This document shows, in pieces, positions 50,138-59,176 of a DNA stretch of 64,000 nucleotides. The notes under the pieces are model-generated. The model saw nothing but the letters and a program-made list of their open reading frames with translations, did not search any database and was not told the DNA's origin. The stretch covers positions 186,001 to 250,000 of the forward strand of contig JBGAIM010000002.1 of NCBI GenBank assembly GCA_044225555.1. Reading direction: 5' to 3'. The translations under genes were made by a program, and so were the position numbers. The DNA comes from JADLHS01 sp044225555. Lineage in GTDB: Bacteria > Verrucomicrobiota > Verrucomicrobiia > Limisphaerales > JADLHS01. Each line of letters begins with the position of its first letter. The stretch's first letter is position 1.

Positions 50138-51226
50138 GTGTTAACCGGAAATGACAATCGCCCGATCGGCACGGTCCTCGTGCCGCTGCGGTCGCCGATT
50201 TCCAACGGCGCCCTCAATGCGGCACAGCTACCGAACCGGTTGAAGGTTTTGGGCTGGGGCGATAATCCGAGTGTCAAAGGCAATGCCCGGCTCGCCGATC
50301 TCAGCGCGCAGGTTCTTCCCGCGCGCCAGCAGCAAACCGGGTTCGACAAGATCGCGTTGGACTTCGAGCACAACACTGTGCCCGGCTCGCCCGAATATGA
50401 ACGCACGACCGAACCGCGCCGCGTGGCGGCGTACGGCGTGCCGCGGGTGGTGGCCGGCGAAGGGTTGTTCCTCGAAAACCTGGAATGGACTCCCAGCGGC
50501 AAGGCGGAGGCGTTGAACTACGCCGACCTCTCGCCCGCGGTGGAGTTCGATGCCCAGGGCAACATCGTCTTCGTTCACTCGGTGGCGCTCACCCGCAACG
50601 GTGCGGTGGAAGGGCTGTCATTTTTCTCCGTTCAACTACCAAACAAAAATCCTATGGCTGAAAAGTTCATTACATTCGCGGCGATGGCCGCATTGCTCGG
50701 TTTGTCGGACACTGCCAGCGAAGCTGACGTGACGGCCAAACTCAAGGAGCGGCTGACCCCGCCGCAAATGCCCGATCTCAAACCCCTTTCCACGCAGCTC
50801 ACCGCCGCGGAAGAGCGGCTGAAGAAAATCGAGGAGGCCGGCAACAAGCAAATCGCCACCCTCTCGGCCACGCTCGATGGCAAGGTGATCACGCTCTCCG
50901 CGGAAGACCTCGCGAAGTTCGGCGGCCGGATCGAGAAGCTGGAGCAAACGCTCACCGCCTCCAGCAGCGCGGCCCTCGACCAGGAACGCGACCAGTTGAT
51001 TGCGCGTTTCAGCGCGGAAGGCAAGGTGCCGCGCAACGCGGACGGCCAGACCTATTCCGCCGACGAGCTGAAGAAGCTCGATGTGCCGACGTTGAAATTG
51101 TTGCACACCAACACGCCCGTGACGGTGCCGTTGCACGCGCGCGGCAAGAAGCCGTCGGAAACCAAACCCACCGAAGGACTCACCGGCCTGGCCAAAGCCA
51201 TCGCCGCGCATCAAGCCGGCAACTGA
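50138..51226 (+). CDS. Phage prohead protease and scaffold protein (Mu gpI/Z-like)
   Basis: 362 residues from GTG 50138 with GGGAGG immediately before. Residues 1-170: protease-like part (QTGFDKIALDFEHNTVPGSP, then EALNYADLSPAVEFDAQGNI, VFVHSVALTRNGAVEGL), as in Mu gp32-type proteases where an Asp-His and Ser lie in these strands. Residues 171-362: scaffold-like coiled coil (LSTQLTAAEERLKKIEEAGN, GGRIEKLEQTLTASSSAALD). An internal ATG at 50654 (MAEKFITFAAM) could give the scaffold alone, like Mu gpZ inside gpI. Next gene: capsid, 34 bp downstream. Confidence 0.83.
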   Translation: MLTGNDNRPIGTVLVPLRSPISNGALNAAQLPNRLKVLGWGDNPSVKGNARLADLSAQVLPARQQQTGFDKIALDFEHNTVPGSPEYERTTEPRRVAAYGVPRVVAGEGLFLENLEWTPSGKAEALNYADLSPAVEFDAQGNIVFVHSVALTRNGAVEGLSFFSVQLPNKNPMAEKFITFAAMAALLGLSDTASEADVTAKLKERLTPPQMPDLKPLSTQLTAAEERLKKIEEAGNKQIATLSATLDGKVITLSAEDLAKFGGRIEKLEQTLTASSSAALDQERDQLIARFSAEGKVPRNADGQTYSADELKKLDVPTLKLLHTNTPVTVPLHARGKKPSETKPTEGLTGLAKAIAAHQAGN

Positions 51227-51260
51227 TCAGCAACCCAGAACTCTCTAACCACAAAAGCAC

Positions 51261-52211
51261 ATGGCCACAGCAACTTTACTCGACATCGCAAAACTCACGG
51301 GCAACGACAAGGTCGTCGGCCTGATTGAGGAAAATCTCACGTTCGCGCCGGAGTTGAACATCTTCCCGATGCGCACGATCAAGGGCACGTCCTATTACAC
51401 CTCCGTCCGGACTGGTTTCCCAAGTGTCGGCTTCCGCGGGGCGAACGAAGGACATACGCCCGGTAAATCCACCTGGGATCGCCGCCAGGTTGAGACCTTC
51501 ATTTTCGGCGGCGTGATTCAGGTGGACAAAGCGGTCGCGAAGGCATCCGAGGACGGCGAAGCCGCCTTCGAGATGATGGAAGCTTCGGGTGTCACCAAGA
51601 ACGCAATGATCAAGCTCGGCTCGCAGATCTGGTATGGCGTGACAAGTGATGCCAAGGGTTTCCCCGGCATCAAATCCCTGGTGGCCAAGGGCAGCACCAT
51701 CGCGGTGGATGCCACGGGTACCACGGCGCTCACCGCCTCCAGTGTTTATGCGGTGAAGTTCGGTCCGCAGAACGCGACACTCGTTGCCGGCCAGAACGGC
51801 CAGTTCAACCTGAGCCCGTTTGTGGATCAGCAGATCGCCGATCCGAACAATGCCGGCGCCTACATTCCCAGCCGCGTGGCGGACCTCACCGCTTGGACGG
51901 GCTTGCAAGTCGGCAATGTGAATTGTGTGGGCCGCATCCTGAACCTCACCGCCGACTCCGGCAAGGGGCTCACGGACACACTGCTGGCGCAACTGATCTC
52001 GCAGTTCCCGGTCGGTTACACGCCGGATGCACTCTTCATGTCGCGCCGTTCACGCCGGCAGCTCCAGACCTCCCGCACGGTGGTGATCAATGGTGGCGGC
52101 GCCGGCAAGCCCAAGGGTGGTGATGCCAACATCGCCCCGACGCCGAGCGATTACGAGGGCATTCCGATCATTGCCACGGATTCGATCCTGAACACCGACG
52201 CCATCGAATAA
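51261..52211 (+). CDS. Phage major capsid protein
   Basis: 316 residues. It begins MATATLLDIAKLTGNDKVVG, LIEENLTFAPELNIFPMRTI, then SYYTSVRTGFPSVGFRGANE, the usual N-arm and E-loop pattern of HK97-fold capsid proteins, and ends LFMSRRSRRQLQTSR followed by YEGIPIIATDSILNTDAIE, the P-domain strand seen in many phage capsids. Position after protease/scaffold supports the call. Length is typical. It is followed by a small proline/glutamine protein and a cement-like protein. Confidence 0.85.
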   Translation: MATATLLDIAKLTGNDKVVGLIEENLTFAPELNIFPMRTIKGTSYYTSVRTGFPSVGFRGANEGHTPGKSTWDRRQVETFIFGGVIQVDKAVAKASEDGEAAFEMMEASGVTKNAMIKLGSQIWYGVTSDAKGFPGIKSLVAKGSTIAVDATGTTALTASSVYAVKFGPQNATLVAGQNGQFNLSPFVDQQIADPNNAGAYIPSRVADLTAWTGLQVGNVNCVGRILNLTADSGKGLTDTLLAQLISQFPVGYTPDALFMSRRSRRQLQTSRTVVINGGGAGKPKGGDANIAPTPSDYEGIPIIATDSILNTDAIE

Positions 52212-52257
52212 GCATCGCGCGAACCAGCAACCGACAATCATTAACTTCAAAGCAGTT

Positions 52258-52497
52258 ATGGCCGATAAACAAGTTACCTATCACCGGGATGCCCCTTACG
52301 AGCCACTCGTATTGGAGGTCCTGAAGATTCGCGGCGATGGCACGCTGGATATTGGCACTGACGGCAAGCCGTTGGTGACTCAGTGTCCCATCTCCGAAAC
52401 TCCCAAGCCAGGCTACTGCACACCGATCATCCCAGTGCCTGAGCCGCCGCTTCAACAACAGCAGCAGCAGCAACAGCAGCCGCCGCCTCTGCCCTGA
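52258..52497 (+). CDS. Small phage protein with Gln/Pro tail
   Basis: 79 residues. A globular part (MADKQVTYHRDAPYEPLVLE, VLKIRGDGTLDIGTDGKPLV) is followed by a proline-rich linker, nine consecutive Gln (mixed CAA and CAG codons) and PPPLP. Head-associated small proteins in this position often decorate the capsid. The Gln run is likely an expanded disordered tail. No family is recognised. Confidence 0.65.
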   Translation: MADKQVTYHRDAPYEPLVLEVLKIRGDGTLDIGTDGKPLVTQCPISETPKPGYCTPIIPVPEPPLQQQQQQQQQPPPLP

Positions 52498-52531
52498 ACC
52501 AGCAACCGTTAACTCGTAACTCGATCACAAC

Positions 52532-52933
52532 ATGCCCAGAAACATCACAGACGCGGGAGTGAAGGTCACCTTCGCCCTGCCTAACGCGGCTAACACGGTG
52601 AACTCCAACATCATTGATTTGGGTTCCGTCACGCCGTATCCGATCACAGAATCGCTCCTGGTGCGCCTCTCCGGCACCCAGTCCACCGGGGCGAACAGCC
52701 TGAACATCAATTACACGTTCCAGCATTCCGCTGACACGAACGTCTCCAACTTCACCAACATCGCCGAACTGGCGACCAAGGTGGTGGCGGGCAACGCGGC
52801 CAACTACCCTGCGTTTACCCACAACGTGGCTTTGCCACCGTCGGTGAAGCAATACATCCGGGTCATCGCCAAGGGCGAGGCCAACGGCGGCAATGCGGCG
52901 GATGGTACCGGCACGCTTCAGCTCCTGTTCTAA
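52532..52933 (+). CDS. Capsid cement/decoration protein (Bbp16-like, tentative)
   Basis: 133 residues. Beta-rich with the pattern NSNIIDLGSVTPYPITESLL, VRLSGTQSTGANSLNINYTF, QHSADTNVSN and LPPSVKQYIRVIAKGE, similar to phage cement proteins that start with a NVIDLG-type strand and end with a long antiparallel hairpin. It directly follows the capsid genes, the usual site. The exact family is uncertain. Confidence 0.65.
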   Translation: MPRNITDAGVKVTFALPNAANTVNSNIIDLGSVTPYPITESLLVRLSGTQSTGANSLNINYTFQHSADTNVSNFTNIAELATKVVAGNAANYPAFTHNVALPPSVKQYIRVIAKGEANGGNAADGTGTLQLLF

Positions 52934-52978
52934 AATCATCGGCGCGGGTCGCCTGCACGGCCCGCGCCTTTTCTTCCC

Positions 52979-54415
52979 ATGGGCGATCTCAAACAACCTG
53001 CCATTGGTGGCCCTCCGCCAGGAGTTCCGGATTGGATGTGGGCCGAAGTCTCGGACTACGACCTGCCATTCATCGAGCCGCCGCGCACGATTCTCGACAT
53101 CGGAGCCAACATCGGCGCGTTCAGCCTGCTCGCGCACCAACGCTGGCCCGAGGCCATGATTCACGCGTGGGAGCCGGTTGACGACAACATCGGTGAACTG
53201 ATCAACAATACCAATTTCTGCGCGGACCAGGTGAAAGTAAATGGGGCGGCCGTTCGGGGATTCTCCGGGGAGGCCGACATTCTCCTGGGCGACCGTGGCG
53301 TCACCTGCGGATTTCATCAGCTCGGCCGGCAGACCGCGAACACGGAGCGCTGCCGCTGCGTGGATGCCGCGACGCTGCCGCGGGCCGACTACATCAAGAT
53401 TGATACCGAGGGTTGCGAGGTGGAAATCCTCGGCCGCCTGGACCTCACGGAAACGAAAGCCGTGGCTGTGGAGTACCATCGGCGCGAGGACGTGGCGTTG
53501 CTCAAACACCTGGCTGAATTGAACGGCCTGGAATTGTGGAAAGAGAAACCGCTCGGCGACACCTGGGGATTGCTCATCTTCACACGAGCTGGAGTACTCA
53601 CGGAGGCGCGCAGCGCAGTGCCCCAGCGGAAGCTGTTCATCGCTCTCCCGGTTTATGGCGCGCTCGATGTGTTCTTCACGCAGTCGTTGATCAAGGTGCT
53701 CAACGATCCGCCCGTGGCCATGATGCTCCGCCTGAATCCCGGCGACAGCCTGGTCTCGCGCTCGCGCAACACCCTCACGGCTGATTTCCTCGAAAGCGAT
53801 GCCACGCACCTGCTGTTCATTGATACCGACTTGATTTTCTCCGGCGACCAGATCGAGCGCATCCTGGCACATCAGGAGGACGTTGTGGGCGGGTTCTATC
53901 CCAAGAAACAGGAAGGGCCGGTGCAGTGGGTTTGCAATGCGCACTTGTCGCCAAACGAACCGCGCGCGGATGGCCTCCAGGACGTGCGTTACATGGGCAC
54001 GGGTTTCTTGTGCACCCACCGTCGCGTGTTCGAGCGCATGATCGAGGTCTATGGCGAGCAGCTCCGCTACAAGGCGGATCATCGTGACCGCACGGAATAC
54101 GATTTCTGGAGCGTCGGCACTTATCAATACCCCGATGGCAGCCGCCGTTATCTGAGCGAGGATTGGTTCTTCTGCCAGCGCGCGCTCGATCTCGGTTTCA
54201 AGGTCTGGGGCGACACCAAGATTGTGCTCAAGCATGTGGGCCAGGCGATCTATCCGCTGAAGTCCCAAGAATCTGAACTTTTCGGTGTGCCATTACCCAC
54301 CATGGCCACCGATACGGCCGGGCCGAGCGTAATCGCCCCCGCTCCCCCGGCCCACTCCTTGCGGAGGGTGCAAGCTGCACCTGCCATTGCGGCTGCCGCC
54401 GCCATACGAACATGA
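52979..54415 (+). CDS. FkbM-type methyltransferase fused to a GT-A glycosyltransferase-like domain
   Basis: 478 residues. Part 1 (about 30-205) is an FkbM-like methyltransferase: TILDIGANIGAFSLLAHQRW as the SAM-binding loop, WEPVDDNI, IKIDTEGCEVEILGRLDL, and VAVEYHRRED. Part 2 (about 215-440) resembles a GT-A fold: KLFIALPVYGALDVFFTQSL, SRNTLTADFLESDATHLLFI with the DTDL acidic metal motif (about 282), GGFYPKK, YMGTGFLCTHRRVFERM, YLSEDWFFCQRALDLGFKVW. The C-terminal 50 residues are Pro/Ala rich. It lies between capsid and neck genes; it might modify virion or host surface sugars. Its place in a structural operon is unusual. Confidence 0.83.
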   Translation: MGDLKQPAIGGPPPGVPDWMWAEVSDYDLPFIEPPRTILDIGANIGAFSLLAHQRWPEAMIHAWEPVDDNIGELINNTNFCADQVKVNGAAVRGFSGEADILLGDRGVTCGFHQLGRQTANTERCRCVDAATLPRADYIKIDTEGCEVEILGRLDLTETKAVAVEYHRREDVALLKHLAELNGLELWKEKPLGDTWGLLIFTRAGVLTEARSAVPQRKLFIALPVYGALDVFFTQSLIKVLNDPPVAMMLRLNPGDSLVSRSRNTLTADFLESDATHLLFIDTDLIFSGDQIERILAHQEDVVGGFYPKKQEGPVQWVCNAHLSPNEPRADGLQDVRYMGTGFLCTHRRVFERMIEVYGEQLRYKADHRDRTEYDFWSVGTYQYPDGSRRYLSEDWFFCQRALDLGFKVWGDTKIVLKHVGQAIYPLKSQESELFGVPLPTMATDTAGPSVIAPAPPAHSLRRVQAAPAIAAAAAIRT

Positions 54416-54819
54416 GCTACGTGACTCAAGCCCAGATCGAGACGGAGATCCCGCCGTTGCATCTCAATGATGCGCTCGACGACGACGGCGACGGCTCAGC
54501 CGACAGCGGGCTGCTCGACAATCTCATCAGCAAGGCCGAGCAGGCGGTGGACGCGTTCCTGGGCGGCATCTTCACGGTGCCCTTCGCCACGCCACCGGCC
54601 GCGGTGAAGGAAGCGGCGTTCGTGTTTACCTGCGAGGCGATCTATAACCGCCGCCAGATCCTCGACAAGAATCCTTACAAGGAGCGGGCGGATTACTGGC
54701 GCGACCGCCTGGAGAAGATCGGCAACGGCGAACTGCCGCTCGATGCCGCCACCGAAAAGCTGGTGGCACCCGGAGCCATCATCACTGAAGACGCGGCCAT
54801 TGATGGATCAACCCGTTAA
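54412..54819 (+). CDS. DUF1320-like phage neck protein (Mu gp36-like)
   Basis: 135 residues, ATGA overlap with the preceding gene. Pattern MSYVTQAQIETEIPPLHLND, ALDDDGDGSADSGLLDNLIS, KAEQAVDAFLGGIFTVPFAT, VKEAAFVFTCEAIYNRRQI and KERADYWRDRLEKIGNGELP is the usual one for DUF1320 head-tail connector proteins. In Mu-like phages this gene follows the capsid gene, as here. Confidence 0.85.
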   Translation: MSYVTQAQIETEIPPLHLNDALDDDGDGSADSGLLDNLISKAEQAVDAFLGGIFTVPFATPPAAVKEAAFVFTCEAIYNRRQILDKNPYKERADYWRDRLEKIGNGELPLDAATEKLVAPGAIITEDAAIDGSTR

Positions 54820-54831
54820 CCCCCAAGCGCC

Positions 54832-55065
54832 ATGATTGCAAAATTCAAAGTCACCAAAGTTACCCGAATCGCTGAAAACTGCGAGCAGCTCGAAATGATG
54901 GCGGTGACTGAGAAGCCGTTCTATCCGGACGGCAAAAGTGATGACAACGATTTCGCCCGCTGGACACCTTGCGGCGACTTGCGAATGACGATCCAGAACC
55001 CGGCGTTGATCGGCAAGTTCACGCCTGGCGAAAAGTTCTATCTCAATTTCACCAAAGCCGAATGA
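54832..55065 (+). CDS. Small conserved phage protein (77 aa)
   Basis: 77 residues: MIAKFKVTKVTRIAENCEQL, EMMAVTEKPFYPDGKSDDND, WTPCGDLRMTIQNPALIGKF, PGEKFYLNFTKAE. This all-beta OB-like pattern (two halves ending in a G-x-x-F-Y-L-N-F strand) is familiar from tailed phages between neck and tail genes. Function not known. Its stop overlaps the following ATG. Confidence 0.78.
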   Translation: MIAKFKVTKVTRIAENCEQLEMMAVTEKPFYPDGKSDDNDFARWTPCGDLRMTIQNPALIGKFTPGEKFYLNFTKAE

Positions 55066-55547
55066 CCATCGCCGAACAACTGAAATTCGTCGCCGCGCAG
55101 CTCAAGCCCTGGGCCGACGAGGTGAAGGGACGCGTGGAAATCGCGGCGGATGCGATTCACTTGCTCGGCATTCTCGCCACGTCGCCGGGATCGCCCCGCT
55201 GCGTGATCTTGTTCGACGCCGAAGACAAACGTGGCGAGTACGAGGAACTCGGTCGCGTGGATCGAAAGTTCATGGTGGTGGTCTCGCGCGGGCGCGGCTT
55301 CGCGCTGGATCCCGGTCAGTCGCTCACGGAGGGCGTGGCCGGCGGCCGGCCGTTGTATGACCTGGTGGAACAATGCCGAGAAATGGTCCGGGGTATGGTG
55401 TTCAACCGCGAGACGACCGAGGGCGTCCCGATTTACACCGGCACGGCGCGCTTCAGCTTGGAGGAAAACGCCGTGGACGCGTACCAGATCAATTTCAGCA
55501 TCGGCACGCAATTGCCCTTGCACAACGAACCAGAGATTCCCGAATGA
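55062..55547 (+). CDS. Tail terminator/tail completion-like protein
   Basis: 161 residues from ATG 55062 (ATGA overlap); a longer frame upstream overlaps the preceding gene and is rejected. Features: RCVILFDAEDKRGEYEELGR, DRKFMVVVSRGRGFALDPGQ, VAGGRPLYDLVEQCREMVRG, then TGTARFSLEENAVDAYQINF. The alpha-beta layout and position between neck and tail genes fit tail terminators (Mu gp37 position). Confidence in function is moderate. Confidence 0.72.
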   Translation: MTIAEQLKFVAAQLKPWADEVKGRVEIAADAIHLLGILATSPGSPRCVILFDAEDKRGEYEELGRVDRKFMVVVSRGRGFALDPGQSLTEGVAGGRPLYDLVEQCREMVRGMVFNRETTEGVPIYTGTARFSLEENAVDAYQINFSIGTQLPLHNEPEIPE

Positions 55548-58108
55548 TCCGAAAATTCATCCTCGCGTTTCTGTTCATTTTGGCCATTGGCAGGTTGCCG
55601 GCAGCGGATGTTTACGTACCGCTCTCGGACTTCGGCCTGCAAACTTCGGTGGCCACCAACCGCACGATCCTGGTCTCGGGCAATTCGCTGCCGCGCGGAT
55701 CGAGCAGCTCGGTGGCGCTCATTGACAAGCGCCGCGTGACCACCGGGGTCAACAGCTATTTCTGGATCAGCAATGCCTTGCCCGGCGTTTACCTGATCCA
55801 GGTGCTCGCACCGCCGGCCTTGACCGAGTTCCGCATCCTCGTGCCGGACACTACGGCCGTCATCGGTGCCAACTCCAACCTGGTGGCCAGCGCGGACAAT
55901 ACCTATCCGCCGGACACGGTGGCCTGGGGCGCCGCCGCGAGCGATGCGCGTTATTTGCTGCGCAGTGAGGCCATCATCGGTAGCGATCCAAACTCCGTCA
56001 CCAATAACGAAACCCGCGACTTGGTGTTCAATGGCGAACTGTTGGTGGATCAGGCCGCGACCTTCAACAGCTCGGTGGCATTGAGCGGGGCATTCACCAC
56101 GTTTGGCTCGCAAAATTGGGTCAACAACAACGGGCAGATGCGGATGGCGGGCGGTGCGTTCACGAACGACGCGGTGGGCAACGTGCGGGCGACGAGCTTC
56201 ACGGCTTCGAGCGGCGGATTCATCGGAGACGGCAGCCAACTGACCGGGTTGCCCGCATCTGCCGGGGCCACCAATGTTCACTACGGTGGGAGCGTAACCA
56301 CGAGCAATGTGCTGACCAAAATCGCTTCCGGAGAGCGGACGAACGCGAACGCGGCGTTGGCGTATGGTGGATTGCAATTGTCCACGACCGTTTACGGCCA
56401 GACGGCCAGCGGAAATTACAACTACAGGAACGGGGTGGAATTCTGGGAACCCGGCTGGGATGGAACCATCCGTGACCACACCGACCTCGCGCACCATCCG
56501 ACGGCATTTGTCCATTCACTGACTAATTGGGGTGGCTCCACGACGGCCAATGGCGCAGTCCTCCATATCGCATCGGCTGGCAACATTCGACTCGAACCGA
56601 ACTACGGAGAGCCATGGTGGGGGCAAAACTATATCACCCTTGGGAACGAAGACGGCAATGCTCCTGTCGTCATCAACGACTCCGCGTTCAGCATCACGAA
56701 CGGGGCCAATGGTAACGGCTACAGTCTGCCTTTAAACTTTGCTGTCAAAGGTGTGGTTGGTGGCAACACTTATTCTGCGCGTCCCGGCATCATGGGTTGG
56801 TTTAGTGGTGGATTAAATTCTGGACCGAGCACCTATGATAATCAGTATGCTGGAATCCTGCGGTTCTACTCGCGCACTCCGACCGCTGACCGCTCCTACC
56901 GGACGTTCGGCAAGGATGATCCAACAACCCCTATCGAGGTTGGGCAGACCTCGACGAACGGCTGGCGTCTCTACGGTCCGGTTAATCTTCAACAGAGCGT
57001 GACCTACGCGGTGGGCACAAATGTTCACTTGGACTTCAATGGGCCAAGCTCACAGACGATTTATCTTCAGAGTGGGGTGCTTACCAATTTCCTCCAGTTG
57101 ACGAACGTGAACGTCTATCGCGGCTCAACCAACTTCGAGCAACGCACGTTTCGCCTGATTGCTGGCGGGCTTGACCGTCCGATGCGTTATCCGGCTTGGA
57201 GCACGGTTTCTGAAACCGGCTCGACTGCGCCTTCATCACTGCTCACCGCGCAAAAGGTCATGCTGCTGCGACTCACAGCATGGGGCGATGGCGATACGAA
57301 CGTGGTGTGCGAGTTCGGCACGGGAACGGATGCTACATGGGCATTTGATTCCGATGCGGCGGCATTTTTCACCGCTGCGTCCATCAGTGACGCGACCCAA
57401 AAAGGTGCAGTGGATACGATGGTAAAAGCTCTCAAAGGGCTTAATCTTTACACCAACTTTGTCGCACTATGGCCAATGGTCGGTGGCAACGCGACGGCGC
57501 ACTCGCTCAACTTGGTCAACACGTCGCTTTATCCTTGGACTTGGGTGGGCACTCCAACGCAGGACGGAAATGGCGTCACGGGCAACGGCTCGTCCATGTA
57601 TGGAACGACCACATTCAATTGGTCAACGCACATGGGCGGTCAGAGCCTCACGAACTTCCACGCGGCAGTGTATGTCCGCACGACCACGCCAACGGACGGC
57701 GGGGCATTTATCGGTGGCCGGAATGGTTCCAGCATCGGCGTTGGAATCACGCGGGAAGGCGCATCGGCAGGTGTGCGCGGGGCGATGAACACACTAGGCC
57801 CGAACGCCATCGTCAACCTGAGCACTGATTTGCGCGGGCCGATCATTTTGAGTCGCGCCAATAACTTCGCCGCATTCGATATGGCCACGCGGCTGACGGC
57901 CATCACCACAACGACCAGCGACGCGGTGAGTGTGCCGAGCATCACGCCGTATTTGCTCGCCTACAATTACAACGCCTCGGCCAGTTCTTACAGTTCGGCG
58001 AACGTCGCCTTTGCCTCGGTTGGCTGGGGCTTCACCAGCTCCCAACTCGTCCAGGTCAAGGCGATCATGGAAAACTACGAGGCTGCCTTGAGCCGCAATG
58101 TGCCGTAA
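55544..58108 (+). CDS. Large fibre-like protein with a signal peptide
   Basis: 854 residues from ATG 55544 (ATGA overlap). The N-terminus is a signal peptide (MIRKFILAFLFILAIGRLPA, cut near AAD). The body contains a fibre-type repeat (SFTASSGGFIGDGSQLTGLP), many Thr/Asn/Ser-rich beta strands, and a C-terminal LamG-like part (WPMVGGNATAHSLNLVNTSL; GNGSSMYGTTTFNWSTHMGG). Tail fibres of phages lack signal peptides, so either the protein is exported by the host or the module was taken from a host surface protein. Its C-terminal domain could bind a carbohydrate receptor. Confidence 0.75.
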   Translation: MIRKFILAFLFILAIGRLPAADVYVPLSDFGLQTSVATNRTILVSGNSLPRGSSSSVALIDKRRVTTGVNSYFWISNALPGVYLIQVLAPPALTEFRILVPDTTAVIGANSNLVASADNTYPPDTVAWGAAASDARYLLRSEAIIGSDPNSVTNNETRDLVFNGELLVDQAATFNSSVALSGAFTTFGSQNWVNNNGQMRMAGGAFTNDAVGNVRATSFTASSGGFIGDGSQLTGLPASAGATNVHYGGSVTTSNVLTKIASGERTNANAALAYGGLQLSTTVYGQTASGNYNYRNGVEFWEPGWDGTIRDHTDLAHHPTAFVHSLTNWGGSTTANGAVLHIASAGNIRLEPNYGEPWWGQNYITLGNEDGNAPVVINDSAFSITNGANGNGYSLPLNFAVKGVVGGNTYSARPGIMGWFSGGLNSGPSTYDNQYAGILRFYSRTPTADRSYRTFGKDDPTTPIEVGQTSTNGWRLYGPVNLQQSVTYAVGTNVHLDFNGPSSQTIYLQSGVLTNFLQLTNVNVYRGSTNFEQRTFRLIAGGLDRPMRYPAWSTVSETGSTAPSSLLTAQKVMLLRLTAWGDGDTNVVCEFGTGTDATWAFDSDAAAFFTAASISDATQKGAVDTMVKALKGLNLYTNFVALWPMVGGNATAHSLNLVNTSLYPWTWVGTPTQDGNGVTGNGSSMYGTTTFNWSTHMGGQSLTNFHAAVYVRTTTPTDGGAFIGGRNGSSIGVGITREGASAGVRGAMNTLGPNAIVNLSTDLRGPIILSRANNFAAFDMATRLTAITTTTSDAVSVPSITPYLLAYNYNASASSYSSANVAFASVGWGFTSSQLVQVKAIMENYEAALSRNVP

Positions 58109-58160
58109 CGATGAGACAAGCAATCAAACCTAACCCCTCACCTCAACTCACTAAATAATC

Positions 58161-58574
58161 ATGGGCACACCTACCATCAAACCATCGGCGAACATCGCCA
58201 TCGTCTGGGGCACGCAGAATGCCGTTTCCGGCAACAATGCCAACGTCGCGCCCTCCGGCATGATCCTGGAGACGCTCACGGTCACACCCAAGAATGCCGA
58301 TCCGATCGACATCGAGGGCGGCGCGGGTTTTTCGGCAATTCTGGTCGGCATCAAGGATGGCTTCAACGCCAAGGCCACCGGCGTTTATGACTCGAACAAG
58401 ATCATGCCGGCCGAAGGAGATAACATCACCGTCATCATTCCCAAGAGCGACGGCGCGAACGCCGGCACCGGGAACGTGAACTGCACCTTCTGGAGCTGGG
58501 GCTTCACCAAGAGCCGCAAGAAGGAGCAGATGATTGACCTCAACTTCACTTACCGGCCGGACATCAACACTTAA
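58161..58574 (+). CDS. Probable tail tube protein
   Basis: 137 residues. Small beta-rich protein (MGTPTIKPSANIAIVWGTQN; GMILETLTVTPKNADPIDIE; AILVGIKDGFNAKATGVYDS) ending KKEQMIDLNFTYRPDINT. The size, position right before the tail assembly chaperone and the strand pattern suit a tail tube protein of long-tailed phages. Not confirmed by a definite family motif. Confidence 0.68.
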   Translation: MGTPTIKPSANIAIVWGTQNAVSGNNANVAPSGMILETLTVTPKNADPIDIEGGAGFSAILVGIKDGFNAKATGVYDSNKIMPAEGDNITVIIPKSDGANAGTGNVNCTFWSWGFTKSRKKEQMIDLNFTYRPDINT

Positions 58575-58585
58575 CGCGCACGACC

Positions 58586-59176
58586 ATGGGCGAAACCAAA
58601 AAGAAACAGCGCCGGGCGCCGTCACCTCCGGAACTTTATCCCGGTCATGCGGCCGAGCTGAAGAAGAAGGCACGTCGGGATCGGCGAATTGCCCAGGCGA
58701 ATGCCGAGCCGTTTCCTGGTCCGCTCGATGCCGCCTTCGCCCAAGGGCCGGTGCAGATCGGCGGATTTACGGTGCGCGAGCTGGTCCCCATTGATGTGAA
58801 GCTGTTGAAGCGATTGGACAGCCCGTTCTATCGGCAGATGCTCGAACTCCTCAAACCCAAGGAACAGCGCCAGCGGACGCCGGTGGCCGATGAACAGGAA
58901 TGGGAGATCATTTATCTGTTCACCCGACCGAGCCTGGAAGCCGAGGCGGAACTGGACCGCAGCCTTGCGGGCTTTCGGCACGCGGCCCGCCTGGCCTTCG
59001 CGCACAACCCGCGGATCAACGTCGCCGTGTATCAGCGGCTCTACAACGCCTGTGCGAACCGGATCATCCGCGCCTTCGCCACGGCCGTGGCCTATGAAGC
59101 GCGCAGCCTGTGCGGGGACGATGAGGTTTTTACGACGCCACCGCCGGAGCCGACGACGGCCTCGGTTGGTGGCTGA
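58586..59176 (+). CDS. Tail assembly chaperone (short form)
   Basis: 196 residues. A basic N-terminus (GETKKKQRRAPSPPELYPGH) is followed by VQIGGFTVRELVPIDVKLLK and helical segments (EWEIIYLFTRPSLEAEAELD; NPRINVAVYQRLYNACANRI). The 0-frame ends at 59176, but a slippery GGTTTTT (59125-59131) lets ribosomes enter the -1 frame, which stays open to 59355. This gives the short and extended chaperone pair known in tailed phages. The tape measure gene starts 1 bp after the extended frame, the standard order. Confidence 0.78.
   Translation: MGETKKKQRRAPSPPELYPGHAAELKKKARRDRRIAQANAEPFPGPLDAAFAQGPVQIGGFTVRELVPIDVKLLKRLDSPFYRQMLELLKPKEQRQRTPVADEQEWEIIYLFTRPSLEAEAELDRSLAGFRHAARLAFAHNPRINVAVYQRLYNACANRIIRAFATAVAYEARSLCGDDEVFTTPPPEPTTASVGG

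Noticed and set aside
52450..52488. CAG/CAA run as a microsatellite of interest
   Set aside because: Only nine mixed codons; an ordinary Gln-rich tail.
52427..54268. 613-codon minus-strand frame opposite the methyltransferase-glycosyltransferase gene
   Set aside because: Codon pattern is that of an antisense shadow (His/Arg/Val rich) and the plus-strand gene has recognisable motifs and coupling.
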